64,000 nucleotides of DNA, from positions 86,821,189-86,885,188 of the forward strand of contig OV884009.1 in the NCBI GenBank assembly GCA_930367205.1, read 5' to 3'. The notes beneath the pieces were generated by a model. The model was not told the DNA's origin. It made no database searches and saw only the letters and a list, made by a program, of their open reading frames with translations. Positions within the stretch are counted from its first letter, which is position 1. Each line of letters starts with the position of its first letter. This stretch comes from Acanthosoma haemorrhoidale. Lineage: Eukaryota; Arthropoda; Insecta; Hemiptera; Acanthosomatidae. The position numbers and the translations under genes are program-made. This document shows positions 1 through 9,768 of this stretch, piece by piece.

Positions 1-865
1 AGTCCGCAATCCCCTATCCTGCTGGACATTTGAAAGTAATATGTTAAATTTTGCAAAGTGCGGAAAGTGAATGCTCGTCTTGACGATAAACGAAGTAAAT
101 GCAAAAAGTCAATGAACTATATCCATTGATGGAAGCCTGTTGATGCTAGAACCGCAAGCAACAACTTGTTAAATAAATTGAGAAAAATGAAGGCTGTTAT
201 TGAATTTAAATATGAAATTTCGAACCGAATGGAACCTTATGTGGCTTTCGTAGAGCATAAAGAAGAAAGGTAAACAAAACATTCAGCTAGTCTTCGGTAT
301 TGGCAAATAACCTTGGTTCCAGAATTAGTTGTAAAAGCTGATCCAGAAATGTCCTATCAAACGATTTTGAGAGCAAACATAAACCAACTAATCCTGGTTA
401 TGATTCCTTGTACTTAATTATCCACATCATGTAACACTATAAATTGCACATATTTGATCAAAAGATCAGTAGCCAAAACATTTATTTTTTCACAAAATGA
501 AATTTCCAAGATATTGGTGAAGTAATTTCGTTTCGGTTTTTCGTTATGGAGAAGATGGAAACACCTGGAGAAGATCGTAACTGGTTTACCTTTCATAGCC
601 GTAACTTTGTAAAAGTTACAAAAAAAAAAATGGTTACTAAACAGAATACTTTTTGTTTGTCTTATACATATTTCCCGCTACTATATCTCAGATTGCAGGT
701 AATCGACCCAAATGGAGGGGTGATGTATACGAATCTTTAAAATCTCCGATAGAATGAATCATTAAGGAAATGAATGGCTATGAAGTAAATGAAAATATAC
801 GGAATGGTAGGGTGTGAGAAATTTCTGCTGCAGTCGGAAGCCATAGTCCAAGAAAAAACGGCCAA
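1..865. other. No recognisable gene
   Basis: AT-rich sequence in which I see no conserved protein motif, RNA gene or clear repeat up to the minisatellite. Short open frames around 414-740 have no family resemblance and are probably chance. Confidence 0.5.
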
Positions 866-867
866 AC

Positions 868-1258
868 AACTGAGGGATATGCAGTCCGGATAAAGACAAG
901 ACTGGCGAAACAACTGAGAGATCTGCAGTCCGGATACAGACAAAACTAGCGAAACAACTGAGGGACCTGCAGTCCAGATACAGACAAGACTGGCGAAACA
1001 ACTGAGAGATCTGCAGTCCGGATACAGACAAGACTGGTGAAACAACTGAGAGATCTGCAGTCCGGATACAGAAGAGACTGGCGAAACAACTGAGAGATCT
1101 GCAGTCCGGATACAGACAAGACTGGCGAAAAAACTGAGAGATCTGCAGTCCGGATACAGACAAGACTGGCGAAACAACTGAGAGATCTGCAGTCCGGATA
1201 CAGACAAGACTGGTGAAACAACTGAGAGATCTGCAGTCCGGATACAGACAAGACTGAC
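868..1258. repeat. 44-bp tandem repeat (minisatellite), about 9 copies
   Basis: Units starting with AACTGAGAGATCTGCAG recur at 868, 912, 956, 1000, 1044, 1088, 1132, 1176 and 1220, exactly 44 bp apart. Each later unit carries a PstI-type CTGCAG core followed by TCCGGATAC. Copies differ by a few substitutions, such as GAGGGA for GAGAGA and GGTG for GGCG. Because 44 is not a multiple of 3, a repeat without stops on the minus strand keeps every frame open. This explains the long overlapping minus-strand open frames here without any need for a gene. Confidence 0.95.
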
Positions 1259-1261
1259 AAT

Positions 1262-1682
1262 ACTGAAATGGTCACTACACATAAAATACCTAATTTTATT
1301 TAAATTAATTATAGCTTTTTACAGAAACTTAAAGATTACAATTCCAATCATGGCAAGTAATTAATTCATCGATATTTTCTTTTGGCGTACAGGAGTGTCT
1401 TTCAGTTTAATCCAACAACTGAACCGGAATGATTTTGTCTTTCTGGGAGCCCAGATCCTCGGAATGTGAATGAAGAAAGAACGAGAATATTCAATTAAAA
1501 ATTAATCTGCTCTATTTAATTAATCTAATTATTTGACGGCCTTGATGGGATAAATATCGGTTTCAAGGTACACAAATAAATGAGACCATTTGTTTCACAA
1601 AAAATAGTAATCAATGTTTCAAGACCTCATTTCAATCAATACTATTTGCATCCAATCGATCTAAATACTTCTAGATGCGATA
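1262..1682. other. AT-rich flank, nothing recognised
   Basis: No gene or repeat seen between the 44-bp array and element 1. It ends in TATATA, the target sequence of the retrotransposon. Confidence 0.5.
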
Positions 1683-1686
1683 TATA

Positions 1687-1866
1687 AGTTAAGTCCAGGC
1701 GCCGCTAGTGCCTAGCCTTAATCCCCAAACATATGTTATCTGTATATGTTTACAGGTAATACCTATAGATAGAGGTATCTTGGTCTAAATAAAGTAGTCT
1801 TGTTATAACGTTCTACGTGTTCTTATTACCAACCTTTCTTAGCTTGTAATTCAATAAACATTAACT
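1687..1866 (+). repeat. 5' LTR of element 1
   Basis: Direct copy of 6842-7021. The last base T1866 is shared with the primer-binding site. Two AATAAA motifs lie in the distal half and are plausible polyadenylation signals in the 3' copy. Confidence 0.95.
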
Positions 1867-1883
1867 GGTGCCGAAACCCGTGA
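1866..1883 (+). other. Primer-binding site, tRNA-Phe type
   Basis: TGGTGCCGAAACCCGTGA directly follows the 5' LTR. The complement of a typical animal tRNA-Phe 3' end including CCA is TGGTGCCGAAACCCGGGA, so 17 of 18 bases match. Minus-strand DNA synthesis would start here. Confidence 0.85.
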
Positions 1884-1962
1884 ACCGTGGAGAAAGAGAG
1901 TTATCGAGTGCGAGCGTAATTTTTTTTTGTTTTTTTTTTCTTCTATACGCGAAAGAGAGAAG

Positions 1963-3153
1963 ATGACTGAAGGAGGAGTTTTGAGACAGCCCGTCTTGAA
2001 TCTCGTAGAGGGAGCAGATATTAGAAGAGTGGGAACTATGCCAGAAGTTCATGCCACGGCGCTCGCGCTGATGAGGGTAAAAGCGATGAATACCCAGGAT
2101 CTGAGGAAGGCAGTTGCGGAGCTGGAGAGATTCACTGGGGAACTGAGTGAGCTGAACCATTTCCTAAAAGGAGGAGACCGTCTCACAGCTTTAATTGGAG
2201 CTAAAGCAGAAGAAAATTTAATAGATCCCAGAGACGCGGAATCGTTGAAGGCGGCCCTGATATGTCGGGTCAAGAGAAGTATACTGAATCAAATTCAGGC
2301 AGATGAAGAAACCCCGTGGGAATTAATTAAGATGAGATTGAAGAAGGCGTACGGAGGAGGACGATGGACTCCCGAGGAGGACATATTCCAAATGTTTAGG
2401 GAGACAAAGTCCCCAAGACAAAGTAACGGGCAATATGCTGCGGGGTTAGTAGTCCGTTTCAATAAGATAACGGAGAATATGAGAGAGTCGATTAGCGTAG
2501 AAGAGGTGGAGGGTAGAATGGGATTCTTATCCACAATTCTAAAAGTGCAACTGGCCAAGGAGACAGGAAGAAAGGAAGGATTCTCTGATGAGCGCTCGTT
2601 CTCAGAGTGTGCACAATCAATGATCGACACTAGTGCCAAGGAGGAAGAAGTGAGGGTGCAAGACGTCGACAATGAGTGGAGCCGAGTTGCATACAAAAGA
2701 ACCCGGACCCTGAAACCAACCTGGAGGAGACCAGAAACGTCCGTTATTGGCAGAGACAAGGGAACGACAGGAGAAAGAAGATTTAGAGGAACGAGACCGA
2801 GGTATGCCCCGCCCAGGGAAGAAAGAAAATGCCACGGATGTAGGAAGGCAGGACATTTAGTGGCACAGTGTCCTCGAACAAAATGTTTTGAGTGTGGCGA
2901 GGAAGGACACATCGCGAGGCATTGCCCGTATATCTTCCGGAGGAGAGAATACCAACGACCAGAACCAATGGAGGTAAACACTCAAGAAGTAAGAGAGAGA
3001 CGGAGCATGACACATGGGGAGAGTGGATCATCAGAAGATGAGTCATCAGGGACTTCGGGAACTGAAGGAGAAGAAGCGAGGCGCAGCAGAAACAGGAGAC
3101 AGACAGGGCAGAAGGTCGAGTCACGTAGATGGGAGCAACGTGATGAAGCCTGA
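1963..3153 (+). CDS. Gag-like structural protein of element 1
   Basis: This is the capsid/nucleocapsid polyprotein expected to package the element's RNA, 396 residues from ATG 1963. That start is preferred over the upstream in-frame ATG at 1927 because the gag of element 2 aligns from the same point (MTEGGVLR here, MPEGVLRP there) and the extra 12 codons lie in a T-rich leader. Near the C terminus are two CCHC zinc knuckles, CHGCRKAGHLVAQC (about residues 290-303) and CFECGEEGHIARHC (about 308-321). An acidic/serine-rich tail follows. The frame ends in TGA at 3151-3153, and the same frame then stays open into pol. This makes readthrough or reinitiation the candidate route to Gag-Pol. The gag assignment rests on the zinc knuckles and on position. 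Confidence 0.92.
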   Translation: MTEGGVLRQPVLNLVEGADIRRVGTMPEVHATALALMRVKAMNTQDLRKAVAELERFTGELSELNHFLKGGDRLTALIGAKAEENLIDPRDAESLKAALICRVKRSILNQIQADEETPWELIKMRLKKAYGGGRWTPEEDIFQMFRETKSPRQSNGQYAAGLVVRFNKITENMRESISVEEVEGRMGFLSTILKVQLAKETGRKEGFSDERSFSECAQSMIDTSAKEEEVRVQDVDNEWSRVAYKRTRTLKPTWRRPETSVIGRDKGTTGERRFRGTRPRYAPPREERKCHGCRKAGHLVAQCPRTKCFECGEEGHIARHCPYIFRRREYQRPEPMEVNTQEVRERRSMTHGESGSSEDESSGTSGTEGEEARRSRNRRQTGQKVESRRWEQRDEA

Positions 3154-3213
3154 GGAGCGTGTCGGCAGAGAGGCGACCGCATCCTGAGATGTAATGCAAT
3201 TCGGGAGAGGATG
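3151..3213 (+). promoter_or_regulatory. Gag-pol junction: in-frame UGA followed by open frame
   Basis: GCC TGA GGA sits at the gag end. No further stop occurs in this frame through 3210, and the first pol ATG is at 3211. Pol could be made by stop-codon readthrough or by reinitiation 57 nt downstream. The sequence alone cannot separate these, and I saw no strong stem-loop after the stop. Confidence 0.6.
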
Positions 3214-6200
3214 TGTGCGTTGCCAATAATTAGGGTCAAAGGAGGAGAGATGTGTCTGGTGGACACGGGAAGCACCAACACCATCATGTCCCGCGGAGCG
3301 CTGGAGAGGCTGTATGGCGGAGAGAGGGCACTCCAGATTCAGGTATGTAATTGTAGTTTAATCACCCTGGGAGGCCCTTGCGAGGTAGTGGGAGAGTTAG
3401 TCATAGGGCTGAATAGGTGGGCGAAGAAAGGGGGAGATCTAAAGATACATATCGTAGGAAACATGCCGCGGGAGTACCAGGTGATAGTTGGGTGCGACAT
3501 GTTGGGGAAGGTAGGTGCGCGTGTGGAGAATATCGGGGAAAAATGGAACATTAAGTTGGGGAAAGTGGAATATAAATGTCAAGGGACTATATGGGACGGA
3601 AGAGCGCGGATAGGGGCGGTTAATAAAATAGAGGGCTGGAGGGAAGGCCTACAGAGGGAGTTTGAGGATATTTTTTACGTAGAGGGAGACACGCTAGGAG
3701 CGACTGGGAAGACGGTCCACGAGATCCAGTTAAAGAAAGAACGCGTCACATACGTGAAAGAGAGACGATATCCGCAGGCACTACGTAGGCATATTAGAGA
3801 GGAGCTAGAGAGTCTCAAACGGCAAGGGATTATAATTGATAGCACTTCGCCATATAACAGTCCTCTATGGGCAGTGAGGAAGAAAAATAGACCTGGGGAC
3901 GAGGCGGAGAAATACAGGGTAGTTATCGATTATCGGAAGTTAAACGAGAACACGACGGACGAGAAGTATCCTATTCCCCGATTTGAGGACATATTAGACA
4001 GATTGAACGGGGCGACAATATTTAGTACCCTAGATCTAAAGGCAGGCTATCACCAGATCAACATGAGTGCGAACGACCAAGACAAAACGGCCTTTACATT
4101 TGAGAGGGGGCATTATCAATTTACCAGGATGCCATTTGGACTGAAAAACGCCCCGATTACCTTTCAACGCCTAATGGATGAATTTTTGAGGGGAATAGAC
4201 GAAACGGTATGCCAGGTCTACATGGACGATCTGTTAGTTTTCAGCAGAAAGGAGGCAGAGCACGTTGAGCACCTAAGAAGTGTATTTCAAAGAGTCCGCG
4301 AATTCGGATTAAAATTGTCCATGGAGAAGTCTCGGTTGGGGAAGAAAAAAATCAATTTTTTGGGCCACACCATCTCACAGGAGGGGGTTAAGCCAGACTC
4401 CACGAAGGTCGAGGCGATTAGAAGGATGGTGGTGCCCACAGATGTAAAGAGGATCCGTCGACTTCTGGGGACGCTTAATTATTACAGAAGATTTGTGCCG
4501 GACATGGCGGCATACCTGGTGCCTATTAATAATTTACTGCGAAAGGGAGCGAGGGTGGTAATTACTCCAATCATGGAGCAGAACATCCGGAAATGTATGT
4601 CTAGCTTACAAGAGGAACCAATATTAGCATTTCCCGATTTCCAACATCCCTTCACAATCACCACTGATGCCAGCGAATACGCACTGGGGGCAGTGTTGTC
4701 GCAGGAGAGAGACGGTGGTGAGCGCCCGGTGGCGTACGCTAGTCGACGGCTCACAGAAACGGAAGCGCGGTATAGTGCTCTAGAGAGAGAGCTCCTAGGT
4801 ATCGTCTGGGCTATAGACCATTTCCGCCCATATGTCTTCGGCAGAAAATTCCGTGTTCACACCGACCACAGACCCCTACAATGGGTAGGAAAGTTAAAGG
4901 AGTCCTCGGCGCGGGTCACGAGGTGGAAAGAGTTTTTGTCCCAGTACAATATGGAGATCATATATAAACCCGGGAAAGAGAACGTAGTGGCAGACTGGCT
5001 GTCCAGAGCCATTACTGTGAATGCATTGGAAGAAGGGGAACCATCCGGGGAAATCCAACAGTTTCTCCGGGAATGGACACCCGGGGAGGATGGAAGCCTC
5101 GGTACGCGAGGAGATAGCGAAGGTGAGGAAACCCTTGAAGAGGAAGGTTCCACCGCCGAAAGACCTGTTGAAATGGAAGTAACAGAAGGGATCGTGAACG
5201 ACAAAAGACGGCAGATCATTTGGAAATCCAAGACCTCAGGGCGGCTGCATATCGCATATGACAGTTATGGGAGAAGTAAAATCGCGACGATTTGGTCGCC
5301 ACCAGGGGTTAGGAACGACCAAATTTGCCGTGCATTGAAAGATGCCTCGGAACCCGGAAAGACCCATCATGTATTTGTAGGGAATGCCACTATTTGGGAG
5401 AAAATTCGTAGACTCTGGCGAACGGAACAACTTGGAGTGGATAGGATATTTATTCGGTGCACGTCGATGGTGGAGACACTCAAAGACAGAGAACAGCAGC
5501 TGGAAGTGACGCTGGCCTATCACCAAGGAAAAACGAACCACCGTGGAGTTCAGGAAACGTTGCAAGCGTTGCGGCGGAGGTACTTTTGGTGGGGAATGAA
5601 AAAGAGCATACAAGAAATGATAGGGGCATGTGCAGTTTGTCTCACTACGAAGTATGACAGACATCCGCCACGGGGGCGACAAGAAGAATCGCCCACCGCC
5701 GAGACACCGTTGAGTGACTTACAAGTGGATACCTTCACTTGGAGGGGGTATAAGTGGGTTACCACAATCGACAGCTTTAGCAAAGTGGCCATGGCGCACC
5801 CGGTGCAAGATCGGTCATCAGACGCGGTAATGCTGGCATTAAATACCTGGTTCCAGTTTTACGGAGTACCAGACCGGATATCGTCGGATGGGGGCAGAGA
5901 ATTTGACAATGCCAACATCCGAAAAGAAATGAAGACTCTCGATGTCTCTTGGCATCTTAATACCCCAGGGCACCCTAAGAGTAGAGGAGGGATAGAAAGA
6001 TTGCACAGCACCCTGAGTGACCACCTGCGGGTATATCACGCGGAAAAGGGTCTGCCGGCGAATGAGGCGATGCCGAAGGCGGTGGCCGCTTACAATCATT
6101 CGATCCACACCATGACGGGGTTCTCCCCGTTCAAGATCCTCTTTGGGCTGCGCGAAAGACGGAGAAATGGGGCAGGGACGGTAGCAGACAAGGGAATGGC

Positions 6201-6534
6201 GGAGAAAATGGCGAGTAATACTGTCGGTTTGAGGAAAATTTGCGACAAAGTCAGAGAAAGGATAACGAGGGACAAAGCGAGACGAGTGGAACGGGAAAAC
6301 CTCAAAGTCCGGGATCGAATGGGGGAACTTAAAATCGGGACTATCGTCTATAAAAAACTAGGGTCAAATAGGAGCAAAGAGCTGGTGCGATATGAGGGCC
6401 CATTTAAAGTGGTCGTGATTAGGGAACACAACGTCGTGACAATTGAGAGTATACGACCCCCTAAGAAGCGGAGAAATGTTCACATAGAACAGTTAAAGCT
6501 TCCACCAGGGGGGGAGGTTGTAGATCAGGAATGA
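3211..6534 (+). CDS. Pol polyprotein of element 1: protease, RT, RNase H, integrase
   Basis: There are 1107 residues from the first ATG, and the frame is open back to the gag UGA. Domains in order: aspartic protease with LVDTGST (about 16-22); reverse transcriptase (about 180-400) with VVIDYRKLN, FSTLDLKAGYHQI, MPFGLKNAP and catalytic YMDD at 337-340; RNase H with TDAS (D486), E525, TDH (D552) and VADWLSR (D595); integrase with an H771/H777/C807/C810 zinc module and a D840, D893, E929 core (35 residues between D893 and E929). A C-terminal YEGPF at about 1061 resembles the GPY/F module. No frameshift or missing catalytic residue is seen, so this pol looks intact. The domain order (RNase H before integrase) is Ty3/gypsy, not Ty1/copia. 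It acts inside the element's virus-like particle to copy and integrate the RNA. Confidence 0.96.
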   Translation: MCALPIIRVKGGEMCLVDTGSTNTIMSRGALERLYGGERALQIQVCNCSLITLGGPCEVVGELVIGLNRWAKKGGDLKIHIVGNMPREYQVIVGCDMLGKVGARVENIGEKWNIKLGKVEYKCQGTIWDGRARIGAVNKIEGWREGLQREFEDIFYVEGDTLGATGKTVHEIQLKKERVTYVKERRYPQALRRHIREELESLKRQGIIIDSTSPYNSPLWAVRKKNRPGDEAEKYRVVIDYRKLNENTTDEKYPIPRFEDILDRLNGATIFSTLDLKAGYHQINMSANDQDKTAFTFERGHYQFTRMPFGLKNAPITFQRLMDEFLRGIDETVCQVYMDDLLVFSRKEAEHVEHLRSVFQRVREFGLKLSMEKSRLGKKKINFLGHTISQEGVKPDSTKVEAIRRMVVPTDVKRIRRLLGTLNYYRRFVPDMAAYLVPINNLLRKGARVVITPIMEQNIRKCMSSLQEEPILAFPDFQHPFTITTDASEYALGAVLSQERDGGERPVAYASRRLTETEARYSALERELLGIVWAIDHFRPYVFGRKFRVHTDHRPLQWVGKLKESSARVTRWKEFLSQYNMEIIYKPGKENVVADWLSRAITVNALEEGEPSGEIQQFLREWTPGEDGSLGTRGDSEGEETLEEEGSTAERPVEMEVTEGIVNDKRRQIIWKSKTSGRLHIAYDSYGRSKIATIWSPPGVRNDQICRALKDASEPGKTHHVFVGNATIWEKIRRLWRTEQLGVDRIFIRCTSMVETLKDREQQLEVTLAYHQGKTNHRGVQETLQALRRRYFWWGMKKSIQEMIGACAVCLTTKYDRHPPRGRQEESPTAETPLSDLQVDTFTWRGYKWVTTIDSFSKVAMAHPVQDRSSDAVMLALNTWFQFYGVPDRISSDGGREFDNANIRKEMKTLDVSWHLNTPGHPKSRGGIERLHSTLSDHLRVYHAEKGLPANEAMPKAVAAYNHSIHTMTGFSPFKILFGLRERRRNGAGTVADKGMAEKMASNTVGLRKICDKVRERITRDKARRVERENLKVRDRMGELKIGTIVYKKLGSNRSKELVRYEGPFKVVVIREHNVVTIESIRPPKKRRNVHIEQLKLPPGGEVVDQE

Positions 6535-6826
6535 GCTGGAGTGTCCACGCAGCATACACGCAAGGAACATTGTAAATAGTTATAGTTATGTGATTTTTCC
6601 CACAGAAGTATTGTTTTTTTTAAAAAGTCAAAGTTTTCTTTTATGTTTTTTGTTTACAAGTGACAGTTGGTTTTTACGTTTTATAGGATTAGAGCTTAAT
6701 GTGAGGGATTACAGGCTGTGTACGGGCGGGGCTGGCCTTTGCTCCTTTGTAACATTAGCGGAGCATTATTTGAATGGACTAAGACGTCCGAGTGTTGGAC
6801 TTCAAAGTTTGCGAATGGGTGTTCGT
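6535..6826 (+). other. Untranslated 3' region of element 1, no env
   Basis: About 290 bp lie between the pol stop and the polypurine tract. The only open frame (from 6590) is short and hydrophobic only in its first part. It runs into the LTR and shows no envelope features such as a furin site or a glycoprotein ectodomain. Confidence 0.7.
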
Positions 6827-6841
6827 AAACTGGTGGGGGGG
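6827..6841 (+). other. Polypurine tract of element 1
   Basis: AAACTGGTGGGGGGG lies directly upstream of the 3' LTR. It is the expected primer for plus-strand synthesis, and its counterpart in element 2 is AAACTGGAGGGGGG. Confidence 0.85.
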
Positions 6842-7021
6842 AGTTAAGTCCAGGCGCCGCTAGTGCCTAGCCTTAATCCCCAAACATATGTTATCTGTAT
6901 ATGTTTACAGGTAATTCCTATAGATAGAGGTATCTTGATCTAAATAAAGCAGTCTTGTTATAACGTTCTACGTGTTCTTATTACCAACCTTTCTTAGCTT
7001 GTAATTCAATAAACATTAACT
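6842..7021 (+). repeat. 3' LTR of element 1
   Basis: 180 bp, differing from the 5' LTR at three positions that I could find. It is followed by the TATA target duplication. Confidence 0.95.
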
Positions 7022-7025
7022 TATA

Positions 7026-8148
7026 TCTATATATAAAATCTTATTGTGGATATTCTTATTCGTTCTTTTTTACTCCTATTTATATATTGTAGTTCCATCC
7101 AAATTGACTCCGATACCTCGGCTATTGCGGCACTAAAACTATTTCGCTATTAACCAACAGGTCCGATAGTTGACTTATGGACATTATAAATTACTTAATT
7201 CCAGTGCGGGGCAGGGCAGGGACGGAGAGTGCTTTGCGGGTTCAATGAAATAGTGGGACCACAGGGGGCCAATACACATCAACAACCTTCCACATCCACT
7301 TGCACTTGTATTTATAGCTAGAGTCCTTTATCGCCCCCTGGCTCCGTCCATTTGCTGCCGTGTATCCCTTTCCTTCTCCTAAAGTGCCCGTCACATCTAC
7401 TCTATGTCCAGGGTGCTCTAGTCGCGGTTCGGTTAGCACCCTGAGGGAAAATGAGTAGCTACTTGAATAGCAGGATAACTAATCCGGTATATAAAGCTAA
7501 GAAATATTTTAGGAATATTAATACGACAAAACGAGACCACGTTAGATAAAAGAAAAATAGGTAGGCCAAACTTTTCTCCAAAACGAATATTTACGATAAT
7601 CTTCTAGACGTTAGCGTTTCATTCGGACTGAAAATTTAACAACACGTATAATCACTATTGACGAAAATATAATACAATTTACTACTTTTTTAAATTTTAT
7701 TATCTTTATTTGTTAGTTCACACCTTTACTACTCTCGAGTGTGGACCCTGTGGATCCTACTCCAGACGTAATAATTAATTTAACTGATTTAAGGAAGTTT
7801 AGAGTATTTCCACGCTTCTTCTTTTTAACCTTGTAACGGGGTGGTCGTGCATGTTTTCCAGAGGATTTGGCTGTGCCCAGTTTCTCGAAGAAGTGCTGTG
7901 ATCTGGGATTTGAAGTGTGTTGATGTCCGGGGCATAGTGTCAAGTCCTTTTGCTTATGTAAAGTGTTGCATAAGTAATCATGTGCAGTATTTTTGAATGG
8001 AAAGTCTGTAGTTTGTTTACGTTTTAGTTTTTAGCTGAGCTTTAAATTTAGAGTCCTGTAAGTCCTCATTGGTTTCAGTAGGTAAATATATATGTTTCAT
8101 CATTGAAAATTGGCTAAATTGGGATTTTTTTTTAAGTATATTTTTTTT
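7026..8148. other. No gene recognised; includes a GC-richer patch
   Basis: The patch at about 7205-7440 is more GC-rich and could be part of an unidentified repeat, but no protein or RNA motif is evident. The rest is AT-rich. Open frames at 7242-7439 and 7713-7943 on the minus strand have no recognisable domain. Confidence 0.4.
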
Positions 8149-8470
8149 TTACGTAGCGACGCTTCTGTCAAAATACACTCTTAGGTACGTCAATTTTCTA
8201 CTTGTTGAACTATCTGGTTGTCTATATATACAGGCGGGACAGGTGGTAATTATGGCCATGTCTCCTGTATATGGAAGTGTATTTCCCTGTTTTGTCATGT
8301 CAGATATGTTGTATAGGAGTGGTGCAAGCATAGACTCCGGAGGAACACCAGTTATCATTTTTATTGGGGAAGAAATTGTTTGCTCCTGTTGGACACTGAA
8401 AACCTGCGCAGAAAGAAAAGATTTTAAGGTAAAACTACATGTTGTCATGGATTTAAATTAGAAGAGATAG
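8149..8470 (-). pseudogene. Degenerate Jockey-like LINE reverse transcriptase fragment
   Basis: The minus-strand frame reads SFLSAQVFSVQQEQTISSP, then GVPPESMLAPLLYNI, then YTGDMAII. In Jockey-clade RTs this stretch is a fingers/palm segment with GVPQGSVLxPLLxNI and a catalytic YADD. Here GVPQGS has become GVPPES and YADD has become YTGD, so the two catalytic aspartates are not both kept and the copy is dead. Only about 100 residues survive, with no neighbouring domains in frame. It may belong to the same LINE group as the pieces at 9.8-10.4 kb, but the shared region is absent, so this cannot be tested here. Confidence 0.65.
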
Positions 8471-9139
8471 TGGAAAACTGTCGTTTACAGATAGAGTGTT
8501 TCGAAGATTTTGAAGCGAAATTGGGGTAAACTAATAGGGTGCTCAGAAGATTGATTATCTGAAAGATTGTCAGATTTCCCGCGTCATCCAAGTTTAATTC
8601 AGTCTAGTAGATTTCATATTTTTCAATCTTAGATTTACTAATATATTTTCTAAGTTAATTGTTTAGTCTTGTAGTAGATTGGTAGTCTGATAGTCACTGC
8701 GTGCGAAACTTTCTCTTATATATTGCGGGTACCGAAAAGGTCGGTTATTTCCAGGGTGTTAGTTTTATTGCAATATACTCTCACGCGAGCTCAAAATCTG
8801 ATGAGCCCTTTTAAAGAGTGGCTTTAAGCCCTTTTGTAATAAAGGAAACCAATAAGTCGCTTCTTTTCTGCCTTGAAGTTGGCCAGTAAGTGTGATTCCA
8901 GCGTGTCGGTGCTTCAAGAGTATCTCGTTGCCTGGCAGACAATCAACAAATAAATAAAAACAGAGCACCTTGAAAAGTAAATGTAGAAATTATAAATGTA
9001 TCAACAGTACCTTCAGGGGGATAATAAATAATGAAATATTGAGGGATGTTTAATGAAATGAAATGTGATGTTCGTTTGTTATCATGTTTCAAAAACAAAT
9101 TCAACTTTATTTACGTAAAAAAATAATAATTCTCTCTAA
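8471..9139. other. AT-rich, nothing recognised
   Basis: No conserved motif was seen. A minus-strand open frame at 8765-8968 has no family resemblance. Confidence 0.4.
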
Positions 9140-9300
9140 AAACGTTCCACGTGGTTGTTACCATGTGGATTTGGGTGGTCTCTGGGCTGTAAATATTGTA
9201 TTAATGAGCGAGTGAATGAAAATTATAAATATGGTATGAATGAGACCATTTATCACAACTAGTTATTGCCCTATATACTAATTTTATCACAATAAACAAG
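9140..9300 (+). mobile_element. LINE family 1, 3' tail (5'-truncated copy)
   Basis: This shares CATGTGGATTTGGG, GAGCGAGTGAATGAAAATT, AAATATGGTATGAATGA and a terminal TTTTATCACAATAAA with the copy at 41,838-42,087, and with the reverse complements at 9,769-9,930 and 53,183-53,415. A conserved untranslated tail ending in AATAAA, present without the coding part, is typical of 5'-truncated LINE insertions. Confidence 0.8.
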
Positions 9301-9312
9301 TTTATATACATA

Positions 9313-9494
9313 AGTTAGGTCCGAGCGCCGCTTGTGCCCAGCCTTAATCCCCAAACATATGTTATCTGTACATATATTTACATGTAAAACGTATAGATAG
9401 AGGTGATTTGGAGTAAATAAAGCAGTCTTTTAACTACGTTCTACCTGTTCTGATTACCAACCTTTCTGAGTTTTTATTTCGATAAACATTGGCT
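9313..9494 (+). repeat. Diverged solo LTR related to element 1
   Basis: It begins AGTTAGGTCCGAGCGCCGCT and keeps blocks of the element 1 LTR (CCTTAATCCCCAAACATATG, ATAGATAGAGGT, AAATAAAGCAGTCTT, ATTACCAACCTTTCT). It has many substitutions and no internal sequence. No target duplication can be seen (CATA before, TTGT after), so this is an old solo LTR. It sits immediately downstream of a LINE tail. Confidence 0.88.
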
Positions 9495-9768
9495 TTGTCA
9501 TTTGTTCTCCATAACTAATCGAAAATTTGCTGTCCCTAAACTCAACAACTTAAATTGTTGCGGTCAATTTTGAAATTAACTGCATATTCTATGCTTCGAA
9601 AGATATGCAGCAAAAACAAAGGTTTCTGGGGAATATAAACGAACATTGAGTCTACTTTACCTTAGCGCCGTCCATCAATTTTTCGTTCCACAAACCTAAT
9701 TTAATTTGTCCTGATGAATCAATAACTGTCATGTCTGCTTACTTTGAAACAGGGATAAAGTATTATAT

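Larger units (their letters stand above)
1687..7021 (+). mobile_element. Ty3/gypsy LTR retrotransposon, complete (element 1)
   Basis: This is a 5.3-kb element with two 180-bp LTRs, a tRNA-Phe-type primer-binding site, gag, one pol frame (protease, RT, RNase H, integrase in Ty3/gypsy order) and a polypurine tract. LTRs start AGTTAAG and end ATTAACT. The 4-bp flanks are TATA at 1683-1686 and TATA at 7022-7025, a target duplication. The LTRs differ at three positions I could find (TAATACC/TAATTCC, CTTGG/CTTGA, AAGTAG/AAGCAG), so the insertion is fairly recent. AGT...ACT ends and a TATA target resemble insect errantiviruses, but no env gene is present. The element is visibly more GC-rich than its surroundings. 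The only obvious question about its coding capacity is the in-frame UGA between gag and pol. Confidence 0.95.

Noticed and set aside
737..1282. Overlapping minus-strand open frames of up to 181 codons
   Set aside because: They are generated by the 44-bp tandem repeat, which is open in all minus-strand frames. No domain or start context supports them.
6590..6847. Possible env gene of element 1
   Set aside because: Only 85 codons, running into the LTR, without envelope features.
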